A DNA stretch of 43,446 bases from Deltaproteobacteria bacterium (GCA_013151835.1 JAADHK010000101.1:1-43446); one strand, 5' to 3'. Counted from the first letter of the stretch, positions 8,230 through 17,196 are shown. A program made the numbers and translations. The notes: generated by a model not told the origin, from the letters alone.

Positions 8230-9651
8230 ATGCAAAACGGCCTGAATAGAATTCCGGAAACCGTAAAATCGGTGCATTTTATCGCAATTTGCGGTACCGC
8301 CATGGCGGCCCTTGCCGCAGCCTTAAAAGACATGGGCATAAATGTCACGGGTTCGGATGAAAACGTCTATCCGCCCATGAGCACTTTTCTTGAAAAAAGA
8401 AAAATTCCTGTGGGCACGGGCTTTGATCCCGCAAACCTGGACTGCCGGCCGGATCTCGTGGTCGTGGGAAATGCCGTTAGAAGGGAAAATCCGGAGGCAG
8501 TGAGGGTTTGTAAAGACGGGCTTTGTTATTGCTCCATGCCTCAGGCCGTAAACCATTTTCTCGTTTCCGGCAAAAAGGCCGTGGTTGTGGCCGGAACCCA
8601 TGGAAAGACCACCACCTCGTCTATTATAGCATGGCTGCTTTACAGCGCGGGATATGATCCGACATTTATGATAGGGGGTATCGTGAAAAATTTCGATGCC
8701 AATTATCGCGTGGGCAAAGGGGAATATGTCGTGCTGGAAGGCGATGAATATGACACGGCTTTTTTCGACAAGGGGGCGAAATTTTTTCATTATCCCCCGG
8801 AGATAGCGGTCCTGACCGGAGTGGAATTCGATCACGCGGATATTTTTAAAGACCTCGATCATGTAATGGATACGTTTAACAGGTTTGTTACCGGAATCGG
8901 AAAGGAAAAACACCTGATCGCATGGGATGGGGACGAAAATGTCGTCAGATTGGCGGCCGGTGTGAGTTGCATAGTGGAACGCTACGGCGCCGGCGCCGGT
9001 TCGTGCTGGAAAATGGAAAATACGTACGTGAATCCGCCGTGGAACGGGTTTGATGTCTTTTGTGGCAACAGGTTTTTTGGTAATTTTAAAACTCGGCTTG
9101 TGGGAGGCCATAACCGGATGAACACACTTGCGGCAATCGCGGTTTGCGCGCATGCCGGGCTCTCCAGCGACCAGATAGGAACAGGGCTTGAGAGTTTTTC
9201 CGGTGTGCGGCGACGTCAGGAGATACGGGAGACAAAAAAAGGGGTGGTTGTCATGGACGATTTCGCCCATCATCCCACGGCGGTCAGGGAAACCGTGGCT
9301 GCGGTAAAGGATTTTTATCCCGACGGCCGGCTTATCGCGGTTTTCGAGCCCAGAACCAATACAAGCATGCGCTCGGTCTTCCAGGAAGTCTACCCGAAAT
9401 CGTTTGACTGCGCAGACATAATCTGTATCAGGAAGCCGCCGCTATTAAAAAAAGTCCCGGAAAACGAGCGGTTTTCATCTCAAAAGCTGGTATGCGATCT
9501 CAACTCACGGAAAAAAGAGGCCCATTTTTTTCCGGACACGGACGGGATAATCTCATTTGTGGCGGGCATTGCAAGGCCCGGGGACGTGGTTTTGATTATG
9601 TCAAACGGCGGGTTTGACAATATTCACGAAAGGCTACTTACTGCCCTTTGA
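8230..9651 (+). CDS. mpl: UDP-N-acetylmuramate:L-Ala-gamma-D-Glu-meso-DAP ligase
   Basis: Mpl reattaches the recycled murein tripeptide to UDP-MurNAc in the cytoplasm. The 473-residue product is a Mur ligase. The N-terminal Rossmann part has HFIAICGTAMAALA, the ATP loop is GTHGKTTTSS (122-131), and the central domain has LEGDEYDTAFFDKG. The C-terminal domain contains FAHHPTA and EPRTNTSMR. The ICGTAM start and the EGDEYDTA motif favour Mpl over MurC. It follows hemL closely. Its 3' end overlaps the convergent cyclic-nucleotide-binding gene by 14 bp. Confidence 0.93.
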   Translation: MQNGLNRIPETVKSVHFIAICGTAMAALAAALKDMGINVTGSDENVYPPMSTFLEKRKIPVGTGFDPANLDCRPDLVVVGNAVRRENPEAVRVCKDGLCYCSMPQAVNHFLVSGKKAVVVAGTHGKTTTSSIIAWLLYSAGYDPTFMIGGIVKNFDANYRVGKGEYVVLEGDEYDTAFFDKGAKFFHYPPEIAVLTGVEFDHADIFKDLDHVMDTFNRFVTGIGKEKHLIAWDGDENVVRLAAGVSCIVERYGAGAGSCWKMENTYVNPPWNGFDVFCGNRFFGNFKTRLVGGHNRMNTLAAIAVCAHAGLSSDQIGTGLESFSGVRRRQEIRETKKGVVVMDDFAHHPTAVRETVAAVKDFYPDGRLIAVFEPRTNTSMRSVFQEVYPKSFDCADIICIRKPPLLKKVPENERFSSQKLVCDLNSRKKEAHFFPDTDGIISFVAGIARPGDVVLIMSNGGFDNIHERLLTAL

Positions 9652-10132
9652 TCTCTTCCAGTGCTTGCTTTGCCTTGACCAGTTCGTCTGTGGTGTTTTT
9701 CAGGCGGTTTGCCATGATTTCAGCAAAGGACCTGAAGATCAGGTATTTGAAGGTCAACCGGTTGGTCTCGTCAAAGCGGTCTATTCCCGCGAGATCGACA
9801 ATGAGGCAGGAGGTGTTCTTCATGGCGTAGACCGATGCCGACCGCGCCACCCCGGTGATGACCCCCATTTCGCCGAAAACATCCCCGGTCCGGCGGAGAA
9901 TGATGAGTTCGCGGCCGTTTTTAACCACCTTGGCCTGTCCGGCGATCAGGTAAAAGACCCGCTTGTCAACCGAGTTTTCCTCTATGATGCATTCATTTTC
10001 CCGGTAAGTCCGGACTTCACTCACATCTAGCAGCCTGTTTAAATCCTCTTCCGTAAAGCATTCAAACGAGGGGATGCTTTTTAAATGCGTGATGGCTTCC
10101 TCATTATCCATCAAATAGACATCGTCTACCAT
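9638..10132 (-). CDS. Cyclic nucleotide-binding domain protein
   Basis: This is a stand-alone cNMP-binding-type domain of 164 residues. It starts with IPSFECFTEEDLNRLLDV, the usual lead-in helix. The beta-roll follows, with RRTGDVFGEMGVITG matching the phosphate-binding cassette region and ARSASVYAMKNTSCLIVD after it. No DNA-binding or kinase domain is attached, so it may act as a regulatory subunit. The cassette lacks the full RA pair of true cAMP binders (GVARSASV), so ligand binding is uncertain. The start MVDDVYL is chosen because GGAGG lies seven to eight bases upstream. Confidence 0.85.
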   Translation of the reverse strand: MVDDVYLMDNEEAITHLKSIPSFECFTEEDLNRLLDVSEVRTYRENECIIEENSVDKRVFYLIAGQAKVVKNGRELIILRRTGDVFGEMGVITGVARSASVYAMKNTSCLIVDLAGIDRFDETNRLTFKYLIFRSFAEIMANRLKNTTDELVKAKQALEEIKGQ

Positions 10133-10284
10133 AGATATTTTCCTCCGGCCTTGTTGATTTTTTAACCTGTCGAAAACGATTTTATTGAGTTTTTTTGGAC
10201 TATAGCAGAACAATGATATTTATCAAGTTTTTTACAGGCCCGTTTATTTGTCGTTTGTTACTTTATTTTTGGTTTGCCTGCAAT

Positions 10285-10319
10285 AAAAACGGCCGCAACC
10301 GGGTATCCGGCTGCGGCCG
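10285..10319 (-). terminator. Rho-independent terminator of the porin gene
   Basis: CGGCCGCA (10290-10297) pairs with TGCGGCCG (10312-10319), with a smaller CCGG/CCGG stem inside. On the minus strand a run of five T follows. It lies about 70 bp downstream of the porin stop codon. Confidence 0.8.
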
Positions 10320-10387
10320 CAGATTTTTAGGCCTTACCCGGCTAACCGATGTTCCACCGGCGGCCGGGCATTCCCGTTAAAAGATTA

Positions 10388-11698
10388 TCAGAAGTCTATG
10401 CGGGTTTCCCAGAAGGTTTCATAGGCCGCGTTGTCATAGGGTGCGACAAAGGCATCGCCCGGATCGATCATGGCGGCATAGGTTGCAAAGCTCAGGTGCT
10501 TGGAATACTGGTATTTGGCCTGGAACTGGTAGTAGTCGCCGAAATCGTCACTCTGTCCGGCTGAAGTCTCATCAAAGCTCAGCTTGGTGTAGGAAACTTT
10601 GCAGGAAAGTTTGCCGCATTTAGTGCTCACGCCGATCATGGGCATGGACAGGTTGGTGTAGGCTGCTTCGCCGCCCGTGCTGCTCATGCGGTTGTACTGC
10701 TCTCCCCTTCCAGTGGCAGGGCCGCCGGCGCCGAGATTAACATATGCCCATGCAAGAAGGTCGCCGAACTGGGGCCATCCGCCATAGTACACGTCCCATG
10801 CTTCGTTGTCGGTGGTGTTTGATTCATCGCCGCTTAAATAGGCGTAGCCGACAAAAACGCGGGGTTTGATGTTCTCGAATACGGGAATGGTGTATCCGGC
10901 CTGGAGTTTATAACCAAGGGCGTCCTGATGGATGTTGTTGGTCTTGTCGTAGTAACCGTTCTGGTAGGCGCCTTCAGCCATGTAATCAATGCCGCAGTCG
11001 AATTTGTCAGAAAGGCGCAGGCCGTACATCCAGATGTTCTTGCCTGTGCCGCCTGCCGCGCTGGCAAAACCCTGATCATCGCGGTTTAAGACATAAACTT
11101 CCTGCTGGCCGCCGATGACCGGGCAATGGCCCGTGAAATAGGCGCCCGAAAGCGTGATGTCATCGTTATTGTTATTGCCGCGGACGTTCTCCTGATCCTT
11201 GACATAGAAAAGGTCTACCTTGGATTTGTCGGTAATATTCCAGGTGAGTTTTACGCCGTCAAAATAAAGGGATGTTGACGCAAACTGGGATTGTCCGTCA
11301 AACAGGACAAACCCCGAGCCGTACATCAGGTTCTGGCGGCCGAGGCGCAGGGTTAGGGGCAGATCGAAAAATTTGTTGATATCGATATAGGCGTTTTCGG
11401 CAAAAATATTATCGCTGGTATTTTCTCCGGCGGCAGCGACTCCGGAGCCGTAATTCTGGTTGGCAAACTGGATGAATCCGGAGATATTGTCGCCAAGGTC
11501 GGCCTTGAGGTGGATGTTTGACCGTATCCTGAACACCGACCAGTTATCGCTGTCGATTTTGCTGTTAAAGTCCCACATGTTCTGCATGTTGTAGCCCCTG
11601 ACCCGGACATGTCCCCCGATCTCCAGATCAGGCGTCTGCATGGAATAGACCGGTGCCGCTAAAAGCAGGATTAGTAAAGCTAATAAAAGTTTTTTCAT
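10388..11698 (-). CDS. Outer-membrane porin (alginate-export-like beta barrel)
   Basis: The 436-residue product begins with a signal peptide (MKKLLLALLILLLAAPVYS, cleavage near residue 19). It is followed by alternating amphipathic strands rich in Tyr, Gly and Asn: IGGHVRVRGYNMQNM, WSVFRIRSNIHLKADL, LRLGRQNLMYGSGFVLFDG. It ends in Phe (ETRIDF), as expected for BAM recognition. The strand pattern and the GRQ segment resemble alginate-export-family porins. Such proteins in Desulfobacterota are usually general porins, and the substrate cannot be read here. It has its own GGGAGGGAG ribosome-binding site and terminator and looks monocistronic. Confidence 0.85.
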   Translation of the reverse strand: MKKLLLALLILLLAAPVYSMQTPDLEIGGHVRVRGYNMQNMWDFNSKIDSDNWSVFRIRSNIHLKADLGDNISGFIQFANQNYGSGVAAAGENTSDNIFAENAYIDINKFFDLPLTLRLGRQNLMYGSGFVLFDGQSQFASTSLYFDGVKLTWNITDKSKVDLFYVKDQENVRGNNNNDDITLSGAYFTGHCPVIGGQQEVYVLNRDDQGFASAAGGTGKNIWMYGLRLSDKFDCGIDYMAEGAYQNGYYDKTNNIHQDALGYKLQAGYTIPVFENIKPRVFVGYAYLSGDESNTTDNEAWDVYYGGWPQFGDLLAWAYVNLGAGGPATGRGEQYNRMSSTGGEAAYTNLSMPMIGVSTKCGKLSCKVSYTKLSFDETSAGQSDDFGDYYQFQAKYQYSKHLSFATYAAMIDPGDAFVAPYDNAAYETFWETRIDF

Positions 11699-11811
11699 GG
11701 TTCTCCCTCCCTTTTTTGTTTTTGTAAGGTTTTGCGTGATTATTCCCTGTTAATGGATTGTGTTTATATTCTGCCCCGCAACAAGCAGGACGTTATTTTT
11801 TTGTTTCTTTG

Positions 11812-11977
11812 CTAAGGGCCCACGCAAAAATAACTTCACATTTTAAGTGCCGATGCATCCCGCCTGGCTATGTTGCGAAAGCTCGGAATATTCCCGATAT
11901 TCCTGCACTTTCGCGCCTTGCCAGCCGGGCGCCTCAACACCAAAAATCTGTGAATTTATTCCTGCGCGAGCCCTAAG
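11812..11977. repeat. Long palindromic repeat element, full copy
   Basis: The 166-bp element has imperfect terminal inverted repeats: CTAAGGGCCCACGCAAAAAT and, from the other end, CTTAGGGCTCGCGCAGGAAT. The two halves form a long imperfect palindrome closing on GCGAAAG/CTTTCGC and GGAATAT/ATATTCC. A second, shortened copy in inverted orientation is at 36652-36769, with near-identical left arm and centre. The right end supplies the TAG stop codon of the 11973-12248 gene. No open frame is inside, so it is MITE-like. Confidence 0.75.
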
Positions 11978-12248
11978 TCTTATGCACCATAAAGCCGAGG
12001 GAGGCAAGTATGGCCACGGTTATCCCGAACCCGAAATATACCAATATAAAATAGTCGAGATCTTTCATGAAGCCGAACAACAGGTCCCGGTTTGAAAAAT
12101 AGCCCCAGTAGAGCGTAAACAGGTAAGTGATGATCAGGGCAAGCCGCATCCGTCCAAAAAGTGTTGCAATAGATATAAGGCCGAGGAGGATGACTACCTG
12201 GAAAAGCGGGACGGATAACCGGGTTGTAAAAAGAAGATCCATGTCCAT
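11973..12248 (-). CDS. Small inner-membrane protein, unknown function
   Basis: The 91-residue product has three predicted transmembrane segments, near residues 14-30, 35-50 and 66-86. A short soluble loop (SNRDLLFGFMKDLD) joins the last two. I do not recognise a family. A possible promoter lies at 12342-12370. The last codons run into the end of the repeat at 11812-11977, which provides the stop codon, so the original C-terminus may have been altered. It is downstream of the ArsR gene on the same strand and could be one of its targets; that is inference. Confidence 0.65.
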   Translation of the reverse strand: MDMDLLFTTRLSVPLFQVVILLGLISIATLFGRMRLALIITYLFTLYWGYFSNRDLLFGFMKDLDYFILVYFGFGITVAILASLGFMVHKT

Positions 12249-12341
12249 TTGCCGTTTTCCGTATTAGGGTCTGCGGTTAAACGTGCATTCGTAGTGGCTC
12301 TGCAGCCGGAATGAACCGAAAAAGATTACACATTTTTGATG

Positions 12342-12370
12342 TTACTATCACATGAAAAGTTAAATGTCAA
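12342..12370 (-). promoter_or_regulatory. Possible promoter of the small membrane protein gene
   Basis: TTGACA (12365-12370, minus strand), a 17-bp spacer and TAGTAA (12342-12347). The -35 is perfect but the -10 is weak. The -35 overlaps the end of the arsR coding region. This would separate the membrane-protein gene from the arsR transcript. Confidence 0.4.
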
Positions 12371-12738
12371 ACGGAGACTTGACCCCTATGCATTTTTTTT
12401 GTGCAGATAAGCTCCCTTTGGATACCCGGCAGCCTGTTGCACAGTTCTTTGATGTCAGGATCATTTTCCAGCCAGTGCTTCAACTGGCCCATAATGGTTG
12501 CGGCATAAGGGTTATCATTTCCGTCGGCCAGGGAATAGTTGACCCACAGGCCCTTTTTATGGAATGTCACCAGTCCGGCTTCTTCCAGAATTTTTAAATG
12601 CTTACTCACGCTTGACTGGGATATGTCGATGGCGGCCTGGATTTCACATACGCACATGACCCTGTGCTGGAGCATTTTCATGATTTTGACCCTGTTGGGG
12701 TCTGACATGGCTTTCATTACTTTTATAAAGTGTCTCAT
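12367..12738 (-). CDS. ArsR/SmtB family transcriptional regulator
   Basis: The 123-residue winged-helix protein has the ArsR signature: ALxDPNRVKIM-like start (MSDPNRVKIMKML), and the recognition helix SQSSVSKHLKILEEAGLV. A cysteine pair at C29 and C31 (VMCVCEIQ) sits at the alpha3 metalloid site used by ArsR proteins. Sensing of arsenite, antimonite or another thiophilic ion is therefore plausible, but the third ligand is not clear. No arsenic resistance genes are nearby. It lies 15 bp after the M48 protease gene with an AGGGGG ribosome-binding site, suggesting cotranscription. Confidence 0.9.
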   Translation of the reverse strand: MRHFIKVMKAMSDPNRVKIMKMLQHRVMCVCEIQAAIDISQSSVSKHLKILEEAGLVTFHKKGLWVNYSLADGNDNPYAATIMGQLKHWLENDPDIKELCNRLPGIQRELICTKKMHRGQVSV

Positions 12739-12753
12739 TGATCCCCCTGAAAT

Positions 12754-13593
12754 TTACGGAGTCGTCAGAAGAAGTTTCTTCCCATTAAAATACGGCAGGG
12801 CCTGGGGAATAAATTTCTGGATATCCCTGATGCGCCGCGCGTCCGATGGATGGGTGCTGAAAAATTCGGGCGAACCTTTGCCGCTTTTGTTTTTTTCCAT
12901 CCGTGTCCAGAAAGCTACGGCCTCGCGTGGGTCGTATCCCGCCATGGCCATGAACATGAGCCCAAGCCGGTCCGCCTCGCTTTCTTGAACACGGCTGTAT
13001 GGAAGCAGAAAGCCGAGCTGTGCGGAAAGCCCGTATGCGGCGGTCCATAATTGTCGCGTTGTCTCGGGTTTAGTATCCAGGGCGGTTGACAGGGCCATTC
13101 CGCCAAGCTGTGCCATGAGTCCCTGGCTCATCCTCTCGTTTCCGTGTCTGGCCACTGCATGTCCGATTTCATGCGCCATGACAACCGCAAGACCGGTTTC
13201 CGTTTTGGTTATCGGCAGAATGCCGGTATATACCACGACCTTCCCGCCCGGCATGCACCATGCATTGGCGGTATTGTCCTCCACCAGGTTGAATTCCCAG
13301 TTAAAGTCATTGGCCCTGTCCGCAAGTCCGTTTTTCACAAGGTAATTTCTCACGGCCCCGGCGATGCGGGTGCCGACCCTTTTTACCATGGCCGCTTCGG
13401 CCATATTGGGGCTCAGCTTGTGTTTTTTTAAAAAATCATCGTATTGGGTAAGGCTTGTGGCAAGTATGGTGTCGTTGGGAACGAGGGCGAGTTGATGCCG
13501 CCCGGTAAGGGGCACGGTCGCGCAGGCGGCAAGTACGAGGATGGCTGCCGCAGCCGCAAGTAAATATTTTACACCTGTTTTTCTCAAAAGCAC
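12754..13593 (-). CDS. M48 family metalloprotease lipoprotein
   Basis: The 279-residue protein starts with a lipoprotein signal ending LAAC (C24), placing it in the periplasm on a membrane. The M48 zinc motif is HEIGH at 141-145, followed by AVARH. The third ligand motif is in ESEADRLG (204-211), and STHPSDARRI is the usual C-terminal M48 motif. It lacks the TPR domain of BepA and resembles LoiP/YcaL-type outer-membrane quality-control proteases. Its cotranscription with an ArsR-type regulator is unusual for this family. Confidence 0.92.
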   Translation of the reverse strand: MLLRKTGVKYLLAAAAAILVLAACATVPLTGRHQLALVPNDTILATSLTQYDDFLKKHKLSPNMAEAAMVKRVGTRIAGAVRNYLVKNGLADRANDFNWEFNLVEDNTANAWCMPGGKVVVYTGILPITKTETGLAVVMAHEIGHAVARHGNERMSQGLMAQLGGMALSTALDTKPETTRQLWTAAYGLSAQLGFLLPYSRVQESEADRLGLMFMAMAGYDPREAVAFWTRMEKNKSGKGSPEFFSTHPSDARRIRDIQKFIPQALPYFNGKKLLLTTP

Positions 13594-13818
13594 GGCGTTC
13601 CTTTATAATTTACTGATATTTTAAGAATGTTGTTCGTCCTTCATTTTTTACGTATCTCTTGCTATCACATTGTAATCGGGTACCGCAACTATATTGATGC
13701 GCTTATTTTAATCTTTGTCTTGATTTTACAGCGCAATACGGTGTATTAATCCATTAAGCCGCAGTATTTGCCAGGCGTCGGCAGGCTGAGTGCCATAAAT
13801 TTTTCAGGAGGGATGACA
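13594..13818. other. Divergent intergenic region, M48 protease / PilZ gene
   Basis: The 225 bp are AT-rich and must hold the promoters of both divergent genes. The best forward candidate is a weak TTGATT, 18-bp spacer, TATTAA near 13720-13750. No strong palindrome or coding segment is visible. Confidence 0.4.
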
Positions 13819-14193
13819 ATGTCGCAGCAGCAAACGGAAAAAAGAAAGTATCAGCGCGTTTTTTTTGCACCGGCAAGCCGTTTGTCTGCGGATTTTGAGC
13901 AGCCCGGGATAACGGCGGTTGTTCTCGACATAAGCCTCGGTGGGATGGGTGCATCGATTAAGCGCACAAACGGCCAAAAGTTCAAAAAAAACGACCGGAT
14001 ACGTCTTTGCACCATAAAGGGCCGGGACGGACTTGAAATAAATGCCGGCTTTGAAATTGAAATCCGGTGGATCATTGATCAGCCGGGATTTGAACACATC
14101 GCGTTCGGGTGCCGGTTTCTGGATCCGCCCCAGGCATTTATGGGAGACATCGGCTCGGTCGTTGAGCGAGCCCTTGGCAAACATACCATGTGA
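13819..14193 (+). CDS. PilZ domain protein (c-di-GMP binding)
   Basis: The 124-residue protein is essentially one PilZ domain. The first c-di-GMP motif is RKYQR near residues 9-13 (RxxxR), and the second is DISLGG (D/NxSxxG) about 30 residues later. It should bind c-di-GMP and pass the signal to an unidentified partner. The ATG at 13819 is preferred to the one at 13813, because CAGGAGGG lies at 13805-13812 and would abut the earlier start. It appears monocistronic, and no cyclase or phosphodiesterase is in the window. Confidence 0.9.
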   Translation: MSQQQTEKRKYQRVFFAPASRLSADFEQPGITAVVLDISLGGMGASIKRTNGQKFKKNDRIRLCTIKGRDGLEINAGFEIEIRWIIDQPGFEHIAFGCRFLDPPQAFMGDIGSVVERALGKHTM

Positions 14194-14292
14194 GCTGTCG
14201 AAGGGACAAGGGCTCGCAGCCGCATGCAGATATGTCTTTTTGATTTCCCGCCCGGAACCCGTCGACACGCCTGATTTTTAAATTCGTAGCCA

Positions 14293-14328
14293 GTAAGGCA
14301 AATAGACAAAAATGTCGGTTTGCCTTAC
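14293..14328. other. Perfect hairpin downstream of the PilZ gene
   Basis: GTAAGGCAAA (14293-14302) and TTTGCCTTAC (14319-14328) form a perfect 10-bp stem with a 16-base loop. There is no T-run after it, so it is not a typical intrinsic terminator. It may protect the 3' end of the PilZ transcript or be a protein-binding site. Confidence 0.5.
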
Positions 14329-14412
14329 AATTATGTCTCCAGGTCTATTTCTTCATTCTTTTGTGCAGACAGATCTTCCCGTAATCAATAGAAAAACAAA
14401 GTGCCTCTGAAG

Positions 14413-14428
14413 TGGCATAATCATTGCA
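14413..14428 (+). promoter_or_regulatory. Sigma54-type promoter upstream of glnD
   Basis: TGGCATAATCATTGCA keeps the GG and GC of the -24/-12 consensus at exact spacing, and differs from TGGCAC only at the sixth base. It ends 54 bp before the glnD start. Nitrogen-metabolism genes are classic sigma54 targets. The NtrC-type enhancer site cannot be defined by eye. Confidence 0.7.
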
Positions 14429-14482
14429 AGAGGTGATTGAAGCCTTCAAGGTCTTACGGCGAATTATGAGGAGGATTGTCTG

Positions 14483-17116
14483 TTGCAAGCCCGCGTCAAT
14501 GAAAAAACAGCCTGCACCGCGCCTGCGGCAAATCTCGCGCAAGGACGGGAAGCCCTTTTTGCATCCCTTGTAAAGACAACGCCCGAGGCCTTTATACTCG
14601 AAAATGCCGGACTTTTAGATACATATTTTACGGAAAGTTTTGCTCAAAGCCGGTCGGGGCCGTCCCTGGATTTTGTAAAAAATCCCTTTGCCGTTATCGC
14701 CCTGGGCGGATACGGGCGGTCCGAGCAATGCGTCCATTCCGACGTGGACGTCATGATTCTGTTTCGTAAATCGGTTCCGAAAAACGCGGATGAACTTGTT
14801 CGGGATATTGTTTATCCCTTGTGGGATATCGGCCTGGAAGTGGGCCATGCTGTTCGGTCCATCAAGGAATGCATCGTGATGGCCAGAGACGATTCCGAGG
14901 TTTTGGCCTCGTTTATAGACGCGCGTTTTGTGTGCGGCATGTCCTGCCTGTTTGATGCGTTTTCGGCACGCATTGCAGATCGCATCCTGTCGGGGCGCGG
15001 GGCGGACCGGGTGATTCGTGGCCTGGTGGATTTGAATTTGAAGCGCCATGACGAGTACGGCGATTCCGCCTTTCTCCTTGAGCCGAACCTGAAGGAAGGG
15101 GCGGGCGGTCTTCGCGATTATCATATTCTCCGCTGGATCGGCAACATTCGATTTAATAGTAAAACGTTGGTGGATCTCGAACATCAAGGCATACTTACGC
15201 ATCACGAGTATACGGATTTAACCGGGGCGCTTTTTTTTATCTGGGGCGTGAGAAACCGTCTCCATGTGTTGACCGGCCGTAAGTGTGACCGTCTTTATTT
15301 TGACCATCAGCTTTTACTTGCAAATGAAATGGGCTACAGGGCGAAGAACGGGCAGCAGCCCGTTGAACGGTTAATGAGCGAGCTTCATTTAAAAATGGGG
15401 CTCATAAAGGACCAGCTTTTGCTGGTTTTATACGAGCTGGGGTTTGAAATTCCCACACGTCGGCGTTTTTCTTTCAGCAAAAAAGCCGGTCCGGAAGGGA
15501 TACTGATCACAAAAGGGGGGCTTGAGTTCTCTTCGTCCGAGCGGATTATAAAATCGCCGCAACTACTGATCCGGATTTTTGAAACAAGCGCACATCTGCG
15601 TGTTCCACTGACCCGTGAAGCGTTGAGCCTGGTAAGGGAGTTTTGTTTTCTGGTAAAAAAAGACTATTGGAAAAAGCCCGGCGTGAAGGAGGCATTTGAA
15701 AATATTCTCCGGGCGCCCGTATCGTCCGGAACTGTTTTCGAGCAGATGTTGAATTCCGGGTTGCTGACCCGCCTGATACCGGAATTTGCCGCCATCGTGG
15801 ACAGGATCCAGTTTGATGCCTACCATATCTACCCGGTGGGCAGGCACCTGATCCGCACGGTGCAAATTCTTAAATCCTTTGCCGGGTCCGGTGATGCAAG
15901 CCAAGGCGGCAGGCTTGCCGGGCGATTGTTTTCCGGATTGAAAAAAAAGCGGCTTCTTCTGATTGCCGCGCTGATACACGACATCGGCAAGGGTGTTTCC
16001 GGGGATAAGCATTCCCTGGCCGGTGCCGAAATGGTCCCTGCGGTCCTTTCACGCATGGGCTATGATGAAAAGGAGATTGATACGGTCGGGTTTCTTGTGG
16101 AACATCATCTTCTCCTGGTGAAAACCGCAACCCGCAGGGATATCTACGATGAGGAGACCGCCCTGATGGTGGCGCGTATCGTGGGGCGCGCAAGCCGTCT
16201 TAAAATGCTTTATCTTTTAAGCATCTCGGATGCAATGGCCACCGGCCCCAAGGCATGGAACGACTGGACGTCCGCATTGCTCAGGGGCCTTTTTTTAATG
16301 ACCATGCATACCCTTGAAAATAAGGGGATTGCATCTGTAGCCGCAGGCCGGCGCATGGCGGAAAAGCTTGATTCAGTGTGCGGGAAATGTGCGAAAATAC
16401 CGGGTATTGATGCAGAGCGGATACGGGAGATACTTACCCCAAGATATCTTCTTGCCATGGCCGCAGATGAGATATTGTCACATCTGCGGCTCTATTCAGG
16501 CCTTGATGAGATGGGTTTTGCATGGGATATTTCGGGGAGGCCCGATTCGGATACCCGGAGAGTCGCAATCTGCACAAAGGACAGGCCCGGCCTTTTTTCG
16601 GCCATTGCGGGCGTCTTCGCCTTAAACGGGATTGAAGTACTTGATGCACAGATCTATACATGGAAAAACAATATCGCCCTGGATGTCTTTACGGTTCACC
16701 CGCCGCTGGATCTGATATTTGAAAAAAGCTGCTGGAAAAAGGCGGCAGAAGACCTGCGGGCCGCCATTTTAAATCCTGCGGTGCCGGTAATGAAAATGCT
16801 GAAAAAGGCAAAATCCGGCGCAAGAAAGACCGCAGTGGATAAGCGGCCCTCCAGGGTGGTGATCGACAACCATGCTTCGAGCTTTTTTACAATCATAGAG
16901 GTGTTCACCCATGACTCACCGGGCCTGCTTTACAGGATAACCGATACGTTGAGCCGTTTTGGGCTTGATATAATGGTCGCAAAGATAGCCACTAAGGTCG
17001 ACCAGGTGGTGGATGTGTTTTACGTGCGGGATGAAGGAGGCGGAAAGCTGGAATCCGGGGATGCGAAGACAAATCTTAAAAAAAGTCTGCTTGCCGCATT
17101 GGAGTACAGGGCTTGA
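14483..17116 (+). CDS. glnD: [Protein-PII] uridylyltransferase/uridylyl-removing enzyme
   Basis: GlnD senses glutamine and modifies or demodifies PII proteins. The 877-residue product has all family domains. The nucleotidyltransferase motif is GGYGRSEQCVHSDVD (75-89), with catalytic Asp87 and Asp89. A helical PII-uridylyltransferase domain follows, then an HD domain (ALIHDIGKG) for UMP removal. Two C-terminal ACT domains (VAICTKDRPGLFSAIAGVFA and EVFTHDSPGLLYRITDTL) bind glutamine. The start codon is TTG with GAGGAGG nine bases upstream. A sigma54-type promoter precedes it and glnA follows. No PII gene (glnB) is in the window. Confidence 0.95.
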   Translation: MQARVNEKTACTAPAANLAQGREALFASLVKTTPEAFILENAGLLDTYFTESFAQSRSGPSLDFVKNPFAVIALGGYGRSEQCVHSDVDVMILFRKSVPKNADELVRDIVYPLWDIGLEVGHAVRSIKECIVMARDDSEVLASFIDARFVCGMSCLFDAFSARIADRILSGRGADRVIRGLVDLNLKRHDEYGDSAFLLEPNLKEGAGGLRDYHILRWIGNIRFNSKTLVDLEHQGILTHHEYTDLTGALFFIWGVRNRLHVLTGRKCDRLYFDHQLLLANEMGYRAKNGQQPVERLMSELHLKMGLIKDQLLLVLYELGFEIPTRRRFSFSKKAGPEGILITKGGLEFSSSERIIKSPQLLIRIFETSAHLRVPLTREALSLVREFCFLVKKDYWKKPGVKEAFENILRAPVSSGTVFEQMLNSGLLTRLIPEFAAIVDRIQFDAYHIYPVGRHLIRTVQILKSFAGSGDASQGGRLAGRLFSGLKKKRLLLIAALIHDIGKGVSGDKHSLAGAEMVPAVLSRMGYDEKEIDTVGFLVEHHLLLVKTATRRDIYDEETALMVARIVGRASRLKMLYLLSISDAMATGPKAWNDWTSALLRGLFLMTMHTLENKGIASVAAGRRMAEKLDSVCGKCAKIPGIDAERIREILTPRYLLAMAADEILSHLRLYSGLDEMGFAWDISGRPDSDTRRVAICTKDRPGLFSAIAGVFALNGIEVLDAQIYTWKNNIALDVFTVHPPLDLIFEKSCWKKAAEDLRAAILNPAVPVMKMLKKAKSGARKTAVDKRPSRVVIDNHASSFFTIIEVFTHDSPGLLYRITDTLSRFGLDIMVAKIATKVDQVVDVFYVRDEGGGKLESGDAKTNLKKSLLAALEYRA

Positions 17117-17167
17117 CGGTGGTTCTTATCGGGTTTTCGATCCTATTGTATGGGCGGACACCCGTCG

Positions 17168-17196
17168 TTGTGAGAAAAATGTAAGATTGATACAAT
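17168..17196 (+). promoter_or_regulatory. Possible separate promoter of glnA
   Basis: TTGTGA (17168-17173), 17-bp spacer, TACAAT (17191-17196), 37 bp before the glnA start. It would allow basal glnA expression independent of the sigma54 promoter upstream of glnD. Confidence 0.45.
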
